This document shows, piece after piece, positions 5,217 to 5,634 of a stretch of DNA of 5,634 nt. This DNA comes from JBOGFC01 sp050742155 (lineage in GTDB: Bacteria; Actinomycetota; Acidimicrobiia; Spongiisociales; JALYHC01). The notes beneath the pieces are model-generated. The model saw only the letters and a program-made list of their open reading frames with translations, ran no database searches and had not been told where the DNA came from. The DNA lies in assembly GCA_050742155.1 (NCBI GenBank), contig JBOGFC010000113.1:1-5634 (forward strand). The letters run 5' to 3'. The position numbers and the translations under genes were made by a program. How positions within the stretch are numbered: position 1 is the stretch's first letter; each line of letters begins with the position of its first letter.

Positions 5217-5634
5217 ACGTCCTCGACTTCCACCGGGCGTCCGGTGTCGGCGCTCTCCATCGCCGCGGCCAGGACCGCCACTACCCGCAGACCCTCCGGT
5301 CCCCCCGTCTCCGGAACCTCCCCGGTGCGCACGCACCGAGCGAACTCGGCGATCTCCTCGGCGACGGTGTCATTCTCTTTCATCGGCTCTTCCCGGGGTT
5401 GACGGTCGTCGATGGACTGGACGAGCAGCCGCCGGCCGTCCAGCTCGTTCCAGGCCGCCCCTCCGGTGCCCAGCACTCCCAGGCGGACGGTCCAGGGGGT
5501 GACGTAGCTGGTGCCGAGTGATCCCACCGCCCCGGATTCGAACTCCAGGGCGAGGACGGTGGAATCGTCCAGCGCGGTGCGCCGGAGGAGGCGCCGGCTG
5601 ACCGCCCACACCCTCCGAATCGCCCCCACCAGAT
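5210..5634 (-). CDS. Gfo/Idh/MocA-family oxidoreductase, C-terminal part (enters from the right edge)
   Basis: 140 complete codons plus the TGA stop (5210-5212) are visible; the start and the N-terminal Rossmann domain lie beyond the window, so no cofactor motif can be checked. The segment matches the C-terminal alpha/beta dimerisation and substrate domain of Gfo/Idh/MocA proteins, which oxidise or reduce sugars, inositols and related compounds with NAD(P). Seen: the strand pair DDSTVLALEFESGAVGSLGT, typical of the central sheet, the later strand VRLGVLGTGGAAW, the helix DTVAEEIAEFARCVRTGE and the closing helix GLRVVAVLAAAMESADTGRPVEV, which is a near-signature C-terminus for the family. It converges on the aldehyde dehydrogenase with only 61 bases between and probably belongs to a different transcription unit. 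The substrate is unknown; no link to the four-gene operon is shown by the sequence. Confidence 0.85.
   Translation of the reverse strand, partial: LVGAIRRVWAVSRRLLRRTALDDSTVLALEFESGAVGSLGTSYVTPWTVRLGVLGTGGAAWNELDGRRLLVQSIDDRQPREEPMKENDTVAEEIAEFARCVRTGEVPETGGPEGLRVVAVLAAAMESADTGRPVEVEDVG

Overview
The window is very GC-rich (about 70% by eye), densely coding, and has frequent GTG/TTG starts, short 4-base gene overlaps and strong purine-rich ribosome sites. This fits a high-GC bacterium, most likely an actinobacterial-type genome (possibly an uncultured lineage). No rRNA or other phylogenetic marker is present, so the assignment is an inference from composition and protein style.

Layout. (1) Bases 1-480, minus strand: the N-terminal 160 residues of a CocE/NonD-family serine hydrolase that runs off the left edge. 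(2) Bases 481-611: a divergent intergenic spacer of CCGG-rich sequence with one small AT-rich island, the best place for promoter elements. (3) Bases 612-5148, plus strand: four tightly packed genes read as one operon. They are a cyclase/kynurenine-formamidase-like metal hydrolase, a dihydropyrimidinase/allantoinase-type amidohydrolase, a beta-hydroxyacid dehydrogenase of the 3-hydroxyisobutyrate dehydrogenase family, and an aldehyde dehydrogenase of the succinate-semialdehyde dehydrogenase type. (4) Bases 5149-5209: a short convergent spacer that can fold into a compact branched structure. (5) Bases 5210-5634, minus strand: the C-terminal part of a Gfo/Idh/MocA oxidoreductase that enters from the right edge.

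How the genes may work together. Two metal-dependent hydrolases that act on cyclic or linear amides are followed by an oxidoreductase and an aldehyde dehydrogenase that handle hydroxyacids and semialdehydes. This order suggests a catabolic route: hydrolytic opening of a ring or removal of an amide, then interconversion and oxidation of a carboxylated semialdehyde to a diacid. Visible cofactor residues suggest that both dehydrogenases use NADP(H), and two arginines in the aldehyde dehydrogenase fit a carboxylate-bearing semialdehyde. The real substrate cannot be read from the sequence. N-heterocycle, ureide or imide degradation is the leading guess, with the nicotinate and reductive pyrimidine pathways as analogies only.

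No tRNA, rRNA, CRISPR array, insertion sequence or integration site was seen. The long antisense reading frames (646 and 415 residues) are GC-driven shadows of the real genes.
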